Shown here one piece after another: positions 41,630-52,007 of a stretch of DNA of 64,000 nt. The stretch spans positions 1 to 64,000 of the forward strand of contig MPUH01000121.1 of the NCBI GenBank assembly GCA_001970955.1, in the 5' to 3' direction. The translations under genes and the position numbers were made by a program. A model generated the notes under the pieces. It did not search any database, was not told the DNA's origin, and worked only from the letters and a program-made list of their open reading frames with translations. The DNA is from Stentor coeruleus. Taxonomy: Eukaryota; Ciliophora; Heterotrichea; Heterotrichida; Stentoridae. Numbering within the stretch: position 1 is the first letter of the stretch; each line of letters begins with the position of its first letter.

Positions 41630-42397
41630 TCACACCGACCTATCAAACTTTCTCAAACAATTCGGACAGCTTCCTTTCCTCATAAGCCAATTATCTATAC
41701 AAGGTAAATGAAATTTATGTTGACATGGGGTAATCCTAATTTTCTCTCCTTTCTGAAATCTATCCAAGCATATTGAGCATACAAATTCTTCTTCACTAGG
41801 AAATTCCTCAACAGTAATTCGACTAATATTTAATGGAGTTAATCCTTGTGGTTCTTGATTTAATAAAGGAGCTTCAATACCATCATATTGTCCAAGAAGT
41901 AAATCATATTCTCTTTGAAGACTAATATTTTGATAATATGATATAGCTGTATATGATATATATGTTGTATATCCAATAATCCATGAATAAAATATAATAA
42001 TCCACATAAAAAGATACCAGCGGACTTGTTCATCAAAACAAGGGGTTTCTTGGAAGTATTCTTCAGCAAACCAAAATGTCCCAATTATGCCAAAAATGCA
42101 GAAAATTGGGTAAAGGATGAAGACTGTGAGGATTGTGAAAGCTTTGAATTCTGGTCTGAATAAAAAGGTTTCTTCATCGTTGTTGATTGATGATAAGAAA
42201 AGAACTTCTGATAATTTGAATAGAGGTAAAAGACTTGATTCGGTAAGAAGCCAGATGTGTAAAGGCTTGGTACAGGTACTAGATAAGAATTACGAGTAGT
42301 CCCATTGATTGGAAAAAACACTAAAGTAAGCGTAAAGAACAACGACTATTATAAGATAGTCTGCACTATATGGGTTTTACTATGAGATTCTAGACAT
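41630..42397 (-). CDS. Membrane RING-H2 E3 ubiquitin ligase, two 15-nt introns
   Basis: Exons 42397-42381, 42365-42294 and 42278-41630 are joined over gtaaaacccatatag (42366-42380) and gtaattcttatctag (42279-42293). The spliced frame is 245 residues with no internal stop, start MSRISYADYLIIVVV. Three or four hydrophobic segments occupy the first 145 residues (VVVLYAYFSVF; TILTVFILYPIFCIFGIIG; WYLFMWIIIFYSWIIGYTTY). The C-terminal RING-H2 is complete (CSICLDRF, TPCQHKFHLPCIDNW, CPNC). Such proteins work with E2 enzymes on ER, Golgi or endosomal membranes to ubiquitinate membrane cargo. The two phase-2 introns were required to bring the membrane part into frame with the RING. Confidence 0.9.
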
Positions 42398-42580
42398 TTG
42401 TAAAATTATTAATTATGATTTTTGTATTAAGGGAGGAAATATTGTTAGTTGGTAGATGGGAAATAATGGAAATAAATAATAATGGGCTTTAAGATTGGAA
42501 ATAGGAATGATAGTTTATGGCTTTAGAACTTTTAGGATTTATTTATCATGTAATTAGAGAAAGGAGGATTATTAAAGTTA

Positions 42581-43909
42581 TTACTTAATATTGTATAGAT
42601 TGTGTTTTGCTAGAGAATTCTGTTCTTCTTCAAGCTTCCATCTTTGGAATATCCTTGGAGATAAAAAGCCACTAGCACTTGCCACAGCAAAACTAATCGC
42701 CATAACAACTACTGTGAATTCTCCTAGTAAAAAACTAGAAAACACATTCCCACACACATTATCATGTATATTCCTGCATAATTTCTCTATATAAAAGCTG
42801 TTTTTCATTTTCCCAATACTTTTACTCGCTTCTTCTAAAATAACAAAACTATTAATCCACATATTATCCTCTAAGCTCCTTTCCATATATTTAACTTCTG
42901 TATACGAATTAACAGGAAATCCTTGTATTTGTGAAACATGAGATTTTGTTATTTCAAGAATTTTTGTCAGATCCTTTTGGCTGATTTTTAAAAGGTCTTT
43001 TGATGACTGGGAGTAATCTGAAAAGTAAAACCCGAGCTCAAAACCATCAACAGGTAAGGACTTGTCATCAGTGCATTCAATAATCTGTTCACAGAAATCA
43101 GTACTCGCTACTCTTTGAACAACATAAGGGACAATGACTAAAAAGTCCAAACTTACCATAACAGCCATAGAAATAGCTAAAGCATGACCCAAAGACTCGA
43201 TTTTTAAAACAAAACTTAGAGCTCCAATAGCAAATACAATAAACCCAAGACTAAAAACCACTAAAGTCACAATAACCCTCCTATTATTCATCATTTTCAC
43301 ATCTTTATAAAACTCCCTCGCTTTAATCAACCCATCTTCACTTTCTTTTAAAGGCCTTTTCATGATCTCAGTCTTAACTCTGTTCCCATCAATAGCATGC
43401 ATCATATTGTAACTAATCAAATTTCTATATGTGTTTTGGGTTTCAAAAAACACTTCTTTAGCGTTATTTGAAGTCATTCTCAAAAGTATTTCTGTCTTTT
43501 CTGTTATTTCAGAGCTTTCTACTAATAAACTAGTCCCTGATACAAAAAAAAGTACAAATCCTAATATAAGAACTACTCCTGGTGTCCATCTAGTAATAGT
43601 TGTAAATTCAGTGTTTTTAAGCTTTTTGCCTCCAAAGTACCCAAAGCGGAAACGTAAGTAAAAGACTATTAAAAAACATATTATTGCCAAGGAACTAAGG
43701 AGAAATGCCCACCATGATTCAGTTATAAGACCTTCATAATATGAACTTTCTTCAGGAGTAAAGCGATTTGAGATTAGATTAAAGCTTAAGTCACGACGGA
43801 TTCTACTGTTTTTGTCAGCGAGGAGCTCAAGTAAAGTTGTGTTTAAAGTTGAAGTATAGCTTCTGACAAATAGCACAAGGCTTAGGTTTAACAGAGTTTT
43901 TTTGATCAT
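42581..43909 (-). CDS. Multipass membrane protein, prominin/tweety-like topology
   Basis: 442 residues: signal peptide (LLNLSLVLFVRSY), then five hydrophobic segments (about 66-88, 108-130, 208-232, 238-262, 405-430) with two large extracytoplasmic loops containing paired cysteines (CEQIIEC; CRNIHDNVC). This topology resembles prominins and tweety-homologue channels, both of which have five TM helices, but no specific motif confirms either. Prominins mark membrane protrusions including cilia. The name is only a topological comparison. Confidence 0.6.
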   Translation of the reverse strand: MIKKTLLNLSLVLFVRSYTSTLNTTLLELLADKNSRIRRDLSFNLISNRFTPEESSYYEGLITESWWAFLLSSLAIICFLIVFYLRFRFGYFGGKKLKNTEFTTITRWTPGVVLILGFVLFFVSGTSLLVESSEITEKTEILLRMTSNNAKEVFFETQNTYRNLISYNMMHAIDGNRVKTEIMKRPLKESEDGLIKAREFYKDVKMMNNRRVIVTLVVFSLGFIVFAIGALSFVLKIESLGHALAISMAVMVSLDFLVIVPYVVQRVASTDFCEQIIECTDDKSLPVDGFELGFYFSDYSQSSKDLLKISQKDLTKILEITKSHVSQIQGFPVNSYTEVKYMERSLEDNMWINSFVILEEASKSIGKMKNSFYIEKLCRNIHDNVCGNVFSSFLLGEFTVVVMAISFAVASASGFLSPRIFQRWKLEEEQNSLAKHNLYNIK

Positions 43910-45191
43910 TTAATTTTACCGTTAAAAATAATTTTGATTTATAGAGAGGAATGAAAGATAAGAAAAATCGATATGTGAGATTATGATGTTGATAGAAAGA
44001 GATGGGAGTGTTTATGTGTAGAGAATGTTTGATTAGAAGGGTTTTAGAAGGTTTTAGTATTTGGGTATAATTGAGATGTATGAGTATTTGAAAAAATTAT
44101 GGATGAGGTTTTGTGATTATGGAGGTTGTTAGATGAGATATTTTGAGATTATGAATATGATACTTTTATGAGTTGGAAAGAAATTATTTATGGATTTTAT
44201 ATTGGAAAATCATTTTTTTTTTAGAGGATATCGAAATATGACTATGCTACTTGATAAGAAAACTTTAACATGAATTGTTTGATTTAAATATTCTTGAAAA
44301 AAAGTGGGAAATATTAACTTTAAAATATTGAATGTGTGAAAAGTGTTAACAGATAATCAAAATTTAGATGATGATGATGAAGAAATACTATCTAATTATT
44401 CAATATAATAAACATACTTTAAACTGTAAAAGCGACAAAATTTAGAAAATTTAAGTACATTTTAAATATTTTAAAGCTATTATACTCTTAAAAGATTCTA
44501 GATATGCCATATCAAATAAACAGCGCAAAATTTGATAAGTTAAAGCTGTTTACTCTTTAAAGATTCTGAATATGTAGTATTTTTTAATGATCAAAATTTC
44601 AATTTAGAAAAGGTTTATAAAAATATTGCGTAGCAAATTATATATATTTATGATAAAAACTTTAAGAATTATCAGAAAACCAATTTTTGGGAAAAATTGA
44701 AACAAACGGACATATATACACATTTTATACAAAAAAATGAACTGATAATCACTTTTTGCAAACTAATCTAAAATACCATTAAAAATTTAAAAACCACAAC
44801 TATTTTAGCATAAACTTATATAAATAGAAGATATAATCTATCATAAATATACCAAAAATATAAGCTTTTTTATAATATCTTTATTATTTAATATTCATCT
44901 AACTAGTATACTTACAATATTTTCATTAAAAGCATTGAATGACAACCAAATCTTTAACTAAAAAAATCAACATAAATCCTAAATGAGTCTCTTGAAAAAA
45001 TAAAAACTTAAACTTATATAAACAACCTATATTTTCTTAATAACACAAAAAATCAACTAAATCCAAAACCCAATATCCAAATATCATCTATTTTTCATAT
45101 CCCCACATAAGCCTAAAACCTTTTATCTTTATCTATCATAATCCTAAACTTAAGGCAAAATTATTTAACCTTACAAACTACTTTCATACCC
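43910..45191. other. Long AT-rich intergenic region with a diverged direct repeat
   Basis: A diverged repeat lies at about 44426-44511 and 44522-44580 (agcgacaaaattt / agcgcaaaattt, then ttaaagct..ttactctt..aaagattct). A short gatgatgatgatgaag microsatellite is near 44368. The last 200 bases are C-rich on the + strand. No gene seen. Confidence 0.55.
44426..44580. repeat. Diverged direct repeat, two copies
   Basis: Copies at about 44426-44511 and 44522-44580 share agcg-caaaattt and ttaaagct-ttactctt-aaagattct blocks with several indels. Unlike the perfect duplications in this window, it has diverged, so it is likely real and older. Confidence 0.5.
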
Positions 45192-45776
45192 TCAAATTTT
45201 CAAAGAGTTCATTTTCGCTTCTAATAAATCCTAAATATTCCTTACCATATTCAAATACAAATACATCAAAATTTTCATTTTCCCATTAATTGTCGCATCA
45301 TCAAACTTAGGAACTTCCTTCCCTAGATTAATATATTCCTGAACCTTATTTTCAACTTCTCTAGTATTTTCAACAACTCTTTGAGATTTTTCATATACTT
45401 CTTCAATAGATTCTACCTTATTATTCGCTTCAGCAATAGCTTTTTCATTCATAGCTTCTTTAATCCTGTCTAATTCACTTGTCAGCTTGTTTTGTTTATC
45501 TATTATTTCATTAAGTAAATTATCGATTTCGTTATGAGCTCGGCATTGGTTTATAAGAACTTTTCTATAAGCGACGATTTTGTCTTCTGAATCAAAAAGT
45601 CTTCGAAAACAATTTTCAGCTTCTTTTTCCCATTGGTTTACAAATTCGATATTCTGGTTGTAATCTTCATACCACTTTGACGTAATTTTACAGATTTCTC
45701 TGTTGTTTTGGTTTGGGTTTAAAGGTTGTCCTCCAGCATTTTTTTCTGGTCCCTTAGCAAAAAGAGTTGGGTTCAT
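45192..45776 (-). CDS. Nup62-like nucleoporin coiled-coil protein, one 15-nt intron
   Basis: Start at the ATG 45776 (MNPTLFAKGPEKN). Exons 45776-45246 and 45230-45192 are joined over gtaaggaatatttag (45231-45245), ending at TGA after DLLEAKMNSLKI; 189 residues. The helical part (ITSKWYEDYNQNIEFVNQWEK ... LLNEIIDKQNKLTSELDRIK) follows the Nup62/Nsp1 C-terminal pattern, with the W..xx..F..QA..V..WD-like spacing and the terminal I..Q..L..L heptads. In other eukaryotes this forms the trimer with Nup58 and Nup54 in the central channel. Here the FG-repeat N terminus is missing or replaced by about 28 residues. The family call is moderate; a different coiled-coil protein is possible. Confidence 0.6.
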
Positions 45777-46311
45777 ATAATTATTATACAAGATTTATAG
45801 GTTTAAAAACAAGATTTTTGTAATTGATTAGAATAAATTTGTGTTATGATTTAGAAAATTAGGATATGAATAGGATTTTATAATCAAATTTTTTTTTTAT
45901 GAAGTTTTATTATTTATAGCTTTAAGGTATATAGATAATTATGATAAATGTATTTATTATTAAGATTTGTATTTATATATGTGTATCTTTTAAGGTTTGA
46001 TAGGAAAATATATTATTTAAGATTTTTGATATTTTTGTTAATGAAACAGGAGAACAATATTTTTTAAAGTTTTAGGTATGTAATATAAGATTATAAGTGC
46101 TTTAAGATTGAAATTGCCAATCAGCTTATGGGTTTTATAACACATATATGATATTATATATATAAGATACAAATATCTTTTAGCTATAAAACCTTCCTAT
46201 TATCAAGACAAATAATAACCCATTCCAATTCTTTATCCTAATGTCACTTCCTTTCTTATAAAATCCTATAATCCTCATAAAAAACAAATTTCTCGCCAAG
46301 TCATCTAATAA
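45777..46311. other. Divergent intergenic region
   Basis: AT-rich with ta-rich tracts (46140-46170), and C-rich before the channel gene start. No other feature. Confidence 0.5.
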
Positions 46312-47889
46312 ATGGACTTTACCAAAGTAACTCCTGAAAAAATCCAAGAAGATTCATTTGAGTCCCGCCGTCCAGCTCTTTTTGGAGGTATTGATAACAA
46401 CAATGTCATCCGTAAACGTCATTATCCACATAACAGTACTTGGAACAGCGTTGATGATCGTGATCCAGGGACTTTCGAAGTTCCACAAATTAACAAACAT
46501 CTTAAGCGTTTAGCTTTAGAAGAGCTTAAAAATGATGATAACATCCTAGCAATTCTCTCAGCTTTATGCGCAGGATTTGCTTTAGCAGAAAATGAAGAAA
46601 CTTTCTATAGAATCCCTGAAAATGAATCTTATACACTTTATTTAAGACTTGGGATTGTGATTTTTAGTTTAGCTAGTGTGCTTTGGGTTGTAAGAAGGTA
46701 TCAAATGATTTTATTGCTTGAAGTACTTAAATATACTGTTGGGACTAGTGATTCACTTATGACAACAGGGCTTTATAAACCGATGATGCTTGAGATTTTG
46801 ATTAATTGTATATTTTCTCCTCCAGGGTATGATTATTTCTTTAGTTTTGACACTTTGGGGTATACAATTACATATTCGATTGATGATATTTTTACATTTT
46901 TCGCTTTGTTGAGGCTTTATAACTTACTCAGACTTTTCGGCCACCATAGTGTCTATACACAATCTACAGCTGAGACGGTTTGTGAAAGACATGGGCAGTC
47001 TGCTGATGCAGTATTTGCCCTAAAAAGCTACATACAAGACAGTCCATTTGTAGGTATCATTATTGTGTTTTTAAGTATTTCACTTTTCAGTGCTGCATGT
47101 ATGAGAATTGCTGAACGACCTGAGAGATACACTGATGGTGAATATACCCAAAGTAGTCTTGAAAATCTTACGGACAATTTATGGGTAATTTTCTATACAA
47201 CAACAACTGTTGGTTATGGAAATATATACCCTGTTACTCATATGGGTCGTTTAACCTGTATAATTGCCTGTATCTTTGGGAATATGTATTTAGGAATGCT
47301 CGTTGTAGCCATACATCAAAAAATGGATCATGACAACAATGAAAACTTAGCATATTCTTGGATTTATAGATACCACAGCAAATCTTCATTAGAAAACTAT
47401 GCCAAAAACGCAATCCGATGTGCTGTAAAACTCTACTTACTAAGTAAAAAATGGCCCGAAGGATCAATTAGTAGAATCAAACCTAACCCTCAAGTCCAAA
47501 TTGAAAACAAAACCTTTGATTTCGACCTTAAATACCTTAGTTTAAAACAATATAGAAAAAAATCAGAAATTTATAGAGAAATGAAAAAATATTTGACTAA
47601 AATGGAAAAAGCTGTAACACATGCTAGAAATGCTGGGCAAAAAGATGCGGAGACTATAAAACTTATTGATGATACTGTAAGAGTTGATACGTCGTTGATA
47701 TTGAAAAAAATACAGAATATGATTAATAAGGAAACTTTGTTGAATAATAGTAAGATTATAAGTGCACAGCAGAATATGGAACAGAAACTTGCAGAAGTAA
47801 ATGATAATGTGAATAATTTGAGGAAGATATTTAGGAGAGGGTTAAGGAAAAAAACTGGGCATGATAGTAAACGTGATAAGAGTGATTAA
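46312..47889 (+). CDS. Potassium channel, small-conductance Ca2+-activated (SK)-like
   Basis: 525 residues. A six-TM core is visible: segments around 115-140, LYKPMMLEILINCIFSPP as in SK channel S2-S3, S4-like DIFTFFALLRLYNLLRLFG, S5 FVGIIIVFLSISLF, a pore helix ending in the selectivity filter T299-V-G-Y-G303 (TTTVGYGNIYP), and S6 LTCIIACIFGNMYLGMLVVAI. The S4 is poor in arginine, matching SK rather than voltage-gated channels. The region after S6 (SLENYAKNAIRCAVKLYLLSKK) aligns with the SK calmodulin-binding area, and a coiled coil ends the protein. In ciliates Ca-activated K+ currents shape ciliary reversal. Specificity is inferred from motif, not demonstrated. Confidence 0.85.
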   Translation: MDFTKVTPEKIQEDSFESRRPALFGGIDNNNVIRKRHYPHNSTWNSVDDRDPGTFEVPQINKHLKRLALEELKNDDNILAILSALCAGFALAENEETFYRIPENESYTLYLRLGIVIFSLASVLWVVRRYQMILLLEVLKYTVGTSDSLMTTGLYKPMMLEILINCIFSPPGYDYFFSFDTLGYTITYSIDDIFTFFALLRLYNLLRLFGHHSVYTQSTAETVCERHGQSADAVFALKSYIQDSPFVGIIIVFLSISLFSAACMRIAERPERYTDGEYTQSSLENLTDNLWVIFYTTTTVGYGNIYPVTHMGRLTCIIACIFGNMYLGMLVVAIHQKMDHDNNENLAYSWIYRYHSKSSLENYAKNAIRCAVKLYLLSKKWPEGSISRIKPNPQVQIENKTFDFDLKYLSLKQYRKKSEIYREMKKYLTKMEKAVTHARNAGQKDAETIKLIDDTVRVDTSLILKKIQNMINKETLLNNSKIISAQQNMEQKLAEVNDNVNNLRKIFRRGLRKKTGHDSKRDKSD

Positions 47890-48467
47890 GTTATTAGTGT
47901 AAGTTAAAAGGATTAATAGAATATTTTGGTTTATTAGGAATTTTGGTAATGATGAAGATTTTTATGGTAGGAAGGTTGGTGATTATTATTTTAGGATATA
48001 GTAAATTTTGTTTTATATGAAAAATATGATTGGAGTACACGTAAGATTTTAGTTGGATATTTGGATTATATAGTAGTTTCTGTTAGTGATTATAATAAAA
48101 GTTAATAGCGCAAAGGTTTTATAATAATTTTATGTATAACTATGAAATNAAATACTTAATACAAATTTTTGTATTATTTTTTGAATATAATCATAGTTAT
48201 CAAATATTATAACAATATAAATTTAATCATCTTTATTATTATCAATATTTTTTTACAAGTCTATTCTTCATTCTTCAATACTCTTCTTCTGCGCCTCCTT
48301 CAAAAAAATTCAAGATCTTTATTTTCCTCAAAATCCCTCATTCCAAATACTCAATTCTAAAAAGCTTATAACCACCAGTCAAATCTACAAAATCTTCTGA
48401 AATCTTCACTTAAAATCAAAGGAATTTAAAAAAATCCTGCATATTGAATCATTAAATTATAATAAAA
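47890..48467. other. Intergenic region with N and nested inverted repeats
   Basis: An N lies at 48149. Flanking it, ataactatga (48136-48145) and tcatagttat (48191-48200) form a 10-bp inverted pair, and inside is the palindrome AATACAAA-TT-TTTGTATT (48158-48175). Here, unlike at the other Ns, no direct duplication is seen. The stretch before the next start is C-rich. No gene. Confidence 0.6.
48136..48200. repeat. Nested inverted repeats around an assembly N
   Basis: Outer arms 48136-48145 and 48191-48200 (10 bp, perfect), inner arms 48158-48165 and 48168-48175 (8 bp, perfect). Strong secondary structure may explain the unresolved base. Confidence 0.7.
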
Positions 48468-51400
48468 ATGACAGCTCGAGTTGAAGAACTTCTTAGCCAG
48501 TTAGAACAAATAGATTACAGAAATAATGCCTCTCCCCGTCCCCCAAGTCCAACAAAAAGCGATAAACAACTAAAAGAGCAGCTAAGTTTTAAAAGAAGCT
48601 TAACAAACCTCTTAGCCTCCCCAACACTCCAGGATTCCAACCTAAAAACCGAGCTTCAAGACTTAGAAGTTCAGTTAAAAGTTCTAGCAATGCAAAAGAA
48701 AAAGGAAAAGCTCAATTCAACCAAACAATGTGGGAAAATCAGTGCTCAAGCTGCTGAGCATCAAATCGAACTTGAAAAAATAGAAAAACAGTTAGCATCT
48801 CTAGAAGCTAAAGCTGAGAATATAGAAAAGCTCATAAAAGAAAAACAAGACGAAAAACTGGAAACTTTTAAATTTGCCCTTAAACCTCTTGAAGACACTG
48901 CAAATACAATATTTGAAGAAAAAGAAATGCTCAAAAAGAAAAACGATGAACTCAACTCTAGAATGGATGAATTAAACTCTTTAAGACAAACTAAAACCGA
49001 AGAACTCAAAGCTTTACTAAGCCAACGTACAGAATATACTTTAAACAGAGAAAAACTTCAAAAACATCTTGCCGAAATCAAAGAAAAAGATCACTGCAAC
49101 TATAAAGAATACGTCCAAGAACTAGAAACAAAAGAAATCCTATTAGCGATAAAAAATAGAAAATCAAAACATATGATGGCCCTTAAGGAAATCGAGAAAA
49201 AACTCGCTGAAATTGAAGTCAAAATCGAAAAATCTGAAGAAAAAAACGAAACCCTTGTCCGAGCAGAATCTTTTATCCCAATAACAATAGAAAAAGAAAT
49301 CGAAGATATGGAAGCTTACCTTAACACCTTATGTAAAGATTTAAATGTATCAAATCTTCTTAACTATACAAAAGACCAAATGAGAAAAAAAGGTTATCAA
49401 TATGAAGAAATCATTATAAAAACTCAAATGGATCTTATTGAAGATAAGGAAATGCAGATGGAAGAGACTTTTAGAAGGCAAAAAGAAATTATGGATTCAA
49501 AAATATTAGAAATGAGAAGAGCTACAGAAGAACAAGAAGTTGAACTTTATGCACTTATTTCTAATGAGTTGCCAAATCAACAATTAGAATTAGCTTTGCA
49601 GGATATGAAAAAAGGGTTAGAGAATATGAGAAAAGAAGCGGATAAAGTTACTAGAGCATATAGGGCTAAAATTAATGCTATTAATAGATGGAAAGCTGAA
49701 AATAGGGGGAAATTATTGATTAATGAACAACAGAAGTGTATTGAAGATGGAGAAGTTATTAAGATATTTAAGAGGGAACTACAGAAGAATATCCCAAAAC
49801 TCGACCAGTGGAAAGGGATTGAGAATGTGATTAATAAGTATTTGGAAAAACTTATTGAGAGGGGGCATAATTTTCAGGATTTACTGGATATGGAGAATGA
49901 GAGAATTGAAAACCAAAACAAAATGAAATCTGCCCTAAAAGAACTTGAAGCTACACGTTCCGGACTACTCACCGACCGAGACTCTCTACACAAAGAATTC
50001 CTCAAAATTATCACCCTTGAAAAAGCAGCCTTAAAAAAATTCGAAAACGCCAAATCAGAAATCGACCAGGAACGTAACAAAATGATTGAAAAAATCACCG
50101 ACCAAAACATGAACAACAACAAATCCGGACTTTTACAAATCCAAAAATCCTATGGAGATAAAGGAATAAAAAAAATCAGAGAAAAAGAAACTCAAACTGT
50201 AAAAGAAACTCAAGAAAAACAACGTGAAGGGATAAAAAAAAAACTCGATGGTTTAAGTTCTGATATTTCTCACTGGGAAAGTTTAATAACAAAAGCAGAT
50301 ACAACTTTAAATGAAACATTAAAGCCAGAAATATGCCTTATAGATCAAGAAGTTGTGAGGATTCAACAAGAACTTTCGGTTATAAGCCAACAATTAAAAA
50401 TTTTAAATGATGCTGAAGAGGAAGTTGCTGCTAAATTAGAGTTTTTGATGGAGTCTAAAAAAAGAGATATTCATAGAACTTTACATAGGACATTAGAAAT
50501 ACATGGTGGGGATGTTGATACAAAGAAAATTCATAGACTAGTTTTGATAAGAGATAAAAAAGAGGCAGCGATAAAACAGTTGATACAAGAAAAGGAAAAA
50601 ATCGAAAAAGAGTATTTAGAAAAATCAAAAAATACTGAAATTGAAGAACTTAGGGTTAAAGGGAAACTTTCGCAGGTACAAGAAATCCTTGATGGGGAAA
50701 AAAAATTAAAAAAAAAATCGGATACGATTATGAATACAATGTCTGTACCTCAGAATCAGGTGTTAAATGAAGAACTTGATGAAAATAGTTTGAAAGAAGA
50801 CTCAGAAAGCTCAGAAGATTCTCCTCCTGGGGAAGAAATGAATCCTAGGACTAATAGAACTAATAGGACTGAAGATTTACCTTTAGAACTTGAAGAAACT
50901 AAGGAAGAGGCATCGAAAGAAGATCAGGAAACAACAGAAGTAGAATCGGTTACAAGTGAAGCTGGAGTGAATATTGATATGGAAGGACTAACACCAGCTG
51001 AGCAAGAGTTTTTTAAGACGATTATACCTTTACTTCAAGGTGTTAGTGTATATAAGAAACTTAGTCAGAGGAATTCTTTACTTGTGGCTGAGTATGACCC
51101 TTTAGAAAGTGATAACCCAGAACAATTTGGTTTCGGCCTGCGTAATATAAAACTTAACAAAAGTTTGACAAAAATAGAATTCCGACACCTTCAACGTCCT
51201 GGTGTTGAAAATTTCATCCTTGTAGAGTCTCTTCTAGCCCCAGTAATCCCAAAGCATATTTCAGAAATGATCAAAGCACAAAAGAAAAGTTGGCTCAGTG
51301 ACAGTAAAGATGGAACAATAACCCCAGCAATCAATAAAAAATATAAACAAATGAAAACTTCAGGTCTATGGAACTATTCAGACCCAGCATTTAAACTTAA

Positions 51401-51566
51401 AAGCAAAGAAGCAAATAATTATCTGCTGTTTATAACATTAGAAAAAGGTGGTAGGGTTGAGATTGTAGCAACAGGGTATAGTGCTTTTAAACAATGGGTT
51501 GATGGGATTAATGCTTTAGTAAAATTCCATAAACAGTTAGGAAGGCTTAGACATAAAATTACTTAG
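48468..51566 (+). CDS. Large coiled-coil protein with C-terminal PH-like domain
   Basis: 1032 residues. Nearly continuous coiled coil from about residue 55 to 770 (for example LEKIEKQLASLEAKAENIEK), an acidic Ser/Glu linker (about 775-840), then a globular C terminus (about 860-1032) with strands FGFGLRNIKLNKSLTKIEFR, a long insert, and YLLFITLEKGGRVEIVATGY leading into the Trp helix FKQWVDGINALV, the usual end of a PH domain. A membrane- or phosphoinositide-linked cytoskeletal scaffold is a plausible role. Codon composition changes within the gene (A/C-rich to G/T-rich on the + strand), but the frame is intact throughout. Confidence 0.75.
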   Translation: MTARVEELLSQLEQIDYRNNASPRPPSPTKSDKQLKEQLSFKRSLTNLLASPTLQDSNLKTELQDLEVQLKVLAMQKKKEKLNSTKQCGKISAQAAEHQIELEKIEKQLASLEAKAENIEKLIKEKQDEKLETFKFALKPLEDTANTIFEEKEMLKKKNDELNSRMDELNSLRQTKTEELKALLSQRTEYTLNREKLQKHLAEIKEKDHCNYKEYVQELETKEILLAIKNRKSKHMMALKEIEKKLAEIEVKIEKSEEKNETLVRAESFIPITIEKEIEDMEAYLNTLCKDLNVSNLLNYTKDQMRKKGYQYEEIIIKTQMDLIEDKEMQMEETFRRQKEIMDSKILEMRRATEEQEVELYALISNELPNQQLELALQDMKKGLENMRKEADKVTRAYRAKINAINRWKAENRGKLLINEQQKCIEDGEVIKIFKRELQKNIPKLDQWKGIENVINKYLEKLIERGHNFQDLLDMENERIENQNKMKSALKELEATRSGLLTDRDSLHKEFLKIITLEKAALKKFENAKSEIDQERNKMIEKITDQNMNNNKSGLLQIQKSYGDKGIKKIREKETQTVKETQEKQREGIKKKLDGLSSDISHWESLITKADTTLNETLKPEICLIDQEVVRIQQELSVISQQLKILNDAEEEVAAKLEFLMESKKRDIHRTLHRTLEIHGGDVDTKKIHRLVLIRDKKEAAIKQLIQEKEKIEKEYLEKSKNTEIEELRVKGKLSQVQEILDGEKKLKKKSDTIMNTMSVPQNQVLNEELDENSLKEDSESSEDSPPGEEMNPRTNRTNRTEDLPLELEETKEEASKEDQETTEVESVTSEAGVNIDMEGLTPAEQEFFKTIIPLLQGVSVYKKLSQRNSLLVAEYDPLESDNPEQFGFGLRNIKLNKSLTKIEFRHLQRPGVENFILVESLLAPVIPKHISEMIKAQKKSWLSDSKDGTITPAINKKYKQMKTSGLWNYSDPAFKLKSKEANNYLLFITLEKGGRVEIVATGYSAFKQWVDGINALVKFHKQLGRLRHKIT

Positions 51567-52007
51567 TTAATAATATAAGAAAAGGTATGATAATAACTAA
51601 GATTGAAGTAAAAAAAAAAATTTGGTATAGATAAGTGATTTTTTGAAGGTTTAGGATAAGATAAAGAATAAGATTAAAGGTTTTTATGAGTTTTTGAGGG
51701 TTATAAGATTTGTATAAATGGAATAACAAATTTAGAATTTAGTTAGAAAAATTAGAGTTTTTGTAAGAGGAATATCTCTGATAATATATAAATTTTGAAG
51801 GTTAAGATGTTTTTAGGATGATTTTTGGGTTTGGACTTCACACTTTTTAGTAGAGTAAATTTTTCGTCGAAACTAAACTGTTATAAGTTTAAGCCTATTT
51901 TCAATGCCTGCTTTCAGCATTTTATATATAGTTATTTAATATTTGTTTCTAAAATTGAATAACTTATAAACCCTGTAATTTTCAAAAACAAAGACACTTA
52001 ATAAATA
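51567..52007. other. Intergenic region
   Basis: G-rich just after the coiled-coil gene, then A/C-rich towards the kinase start. No other feature. Confidence 0.5.

Noticed and set aside
48169-48360. 63-residue open frame upstream of the large coiled-coil gene
   Set aside because: Ile/Asn/Leu-rich as expected from AT-rich spacer, and lies in the C-rich 5' flank.
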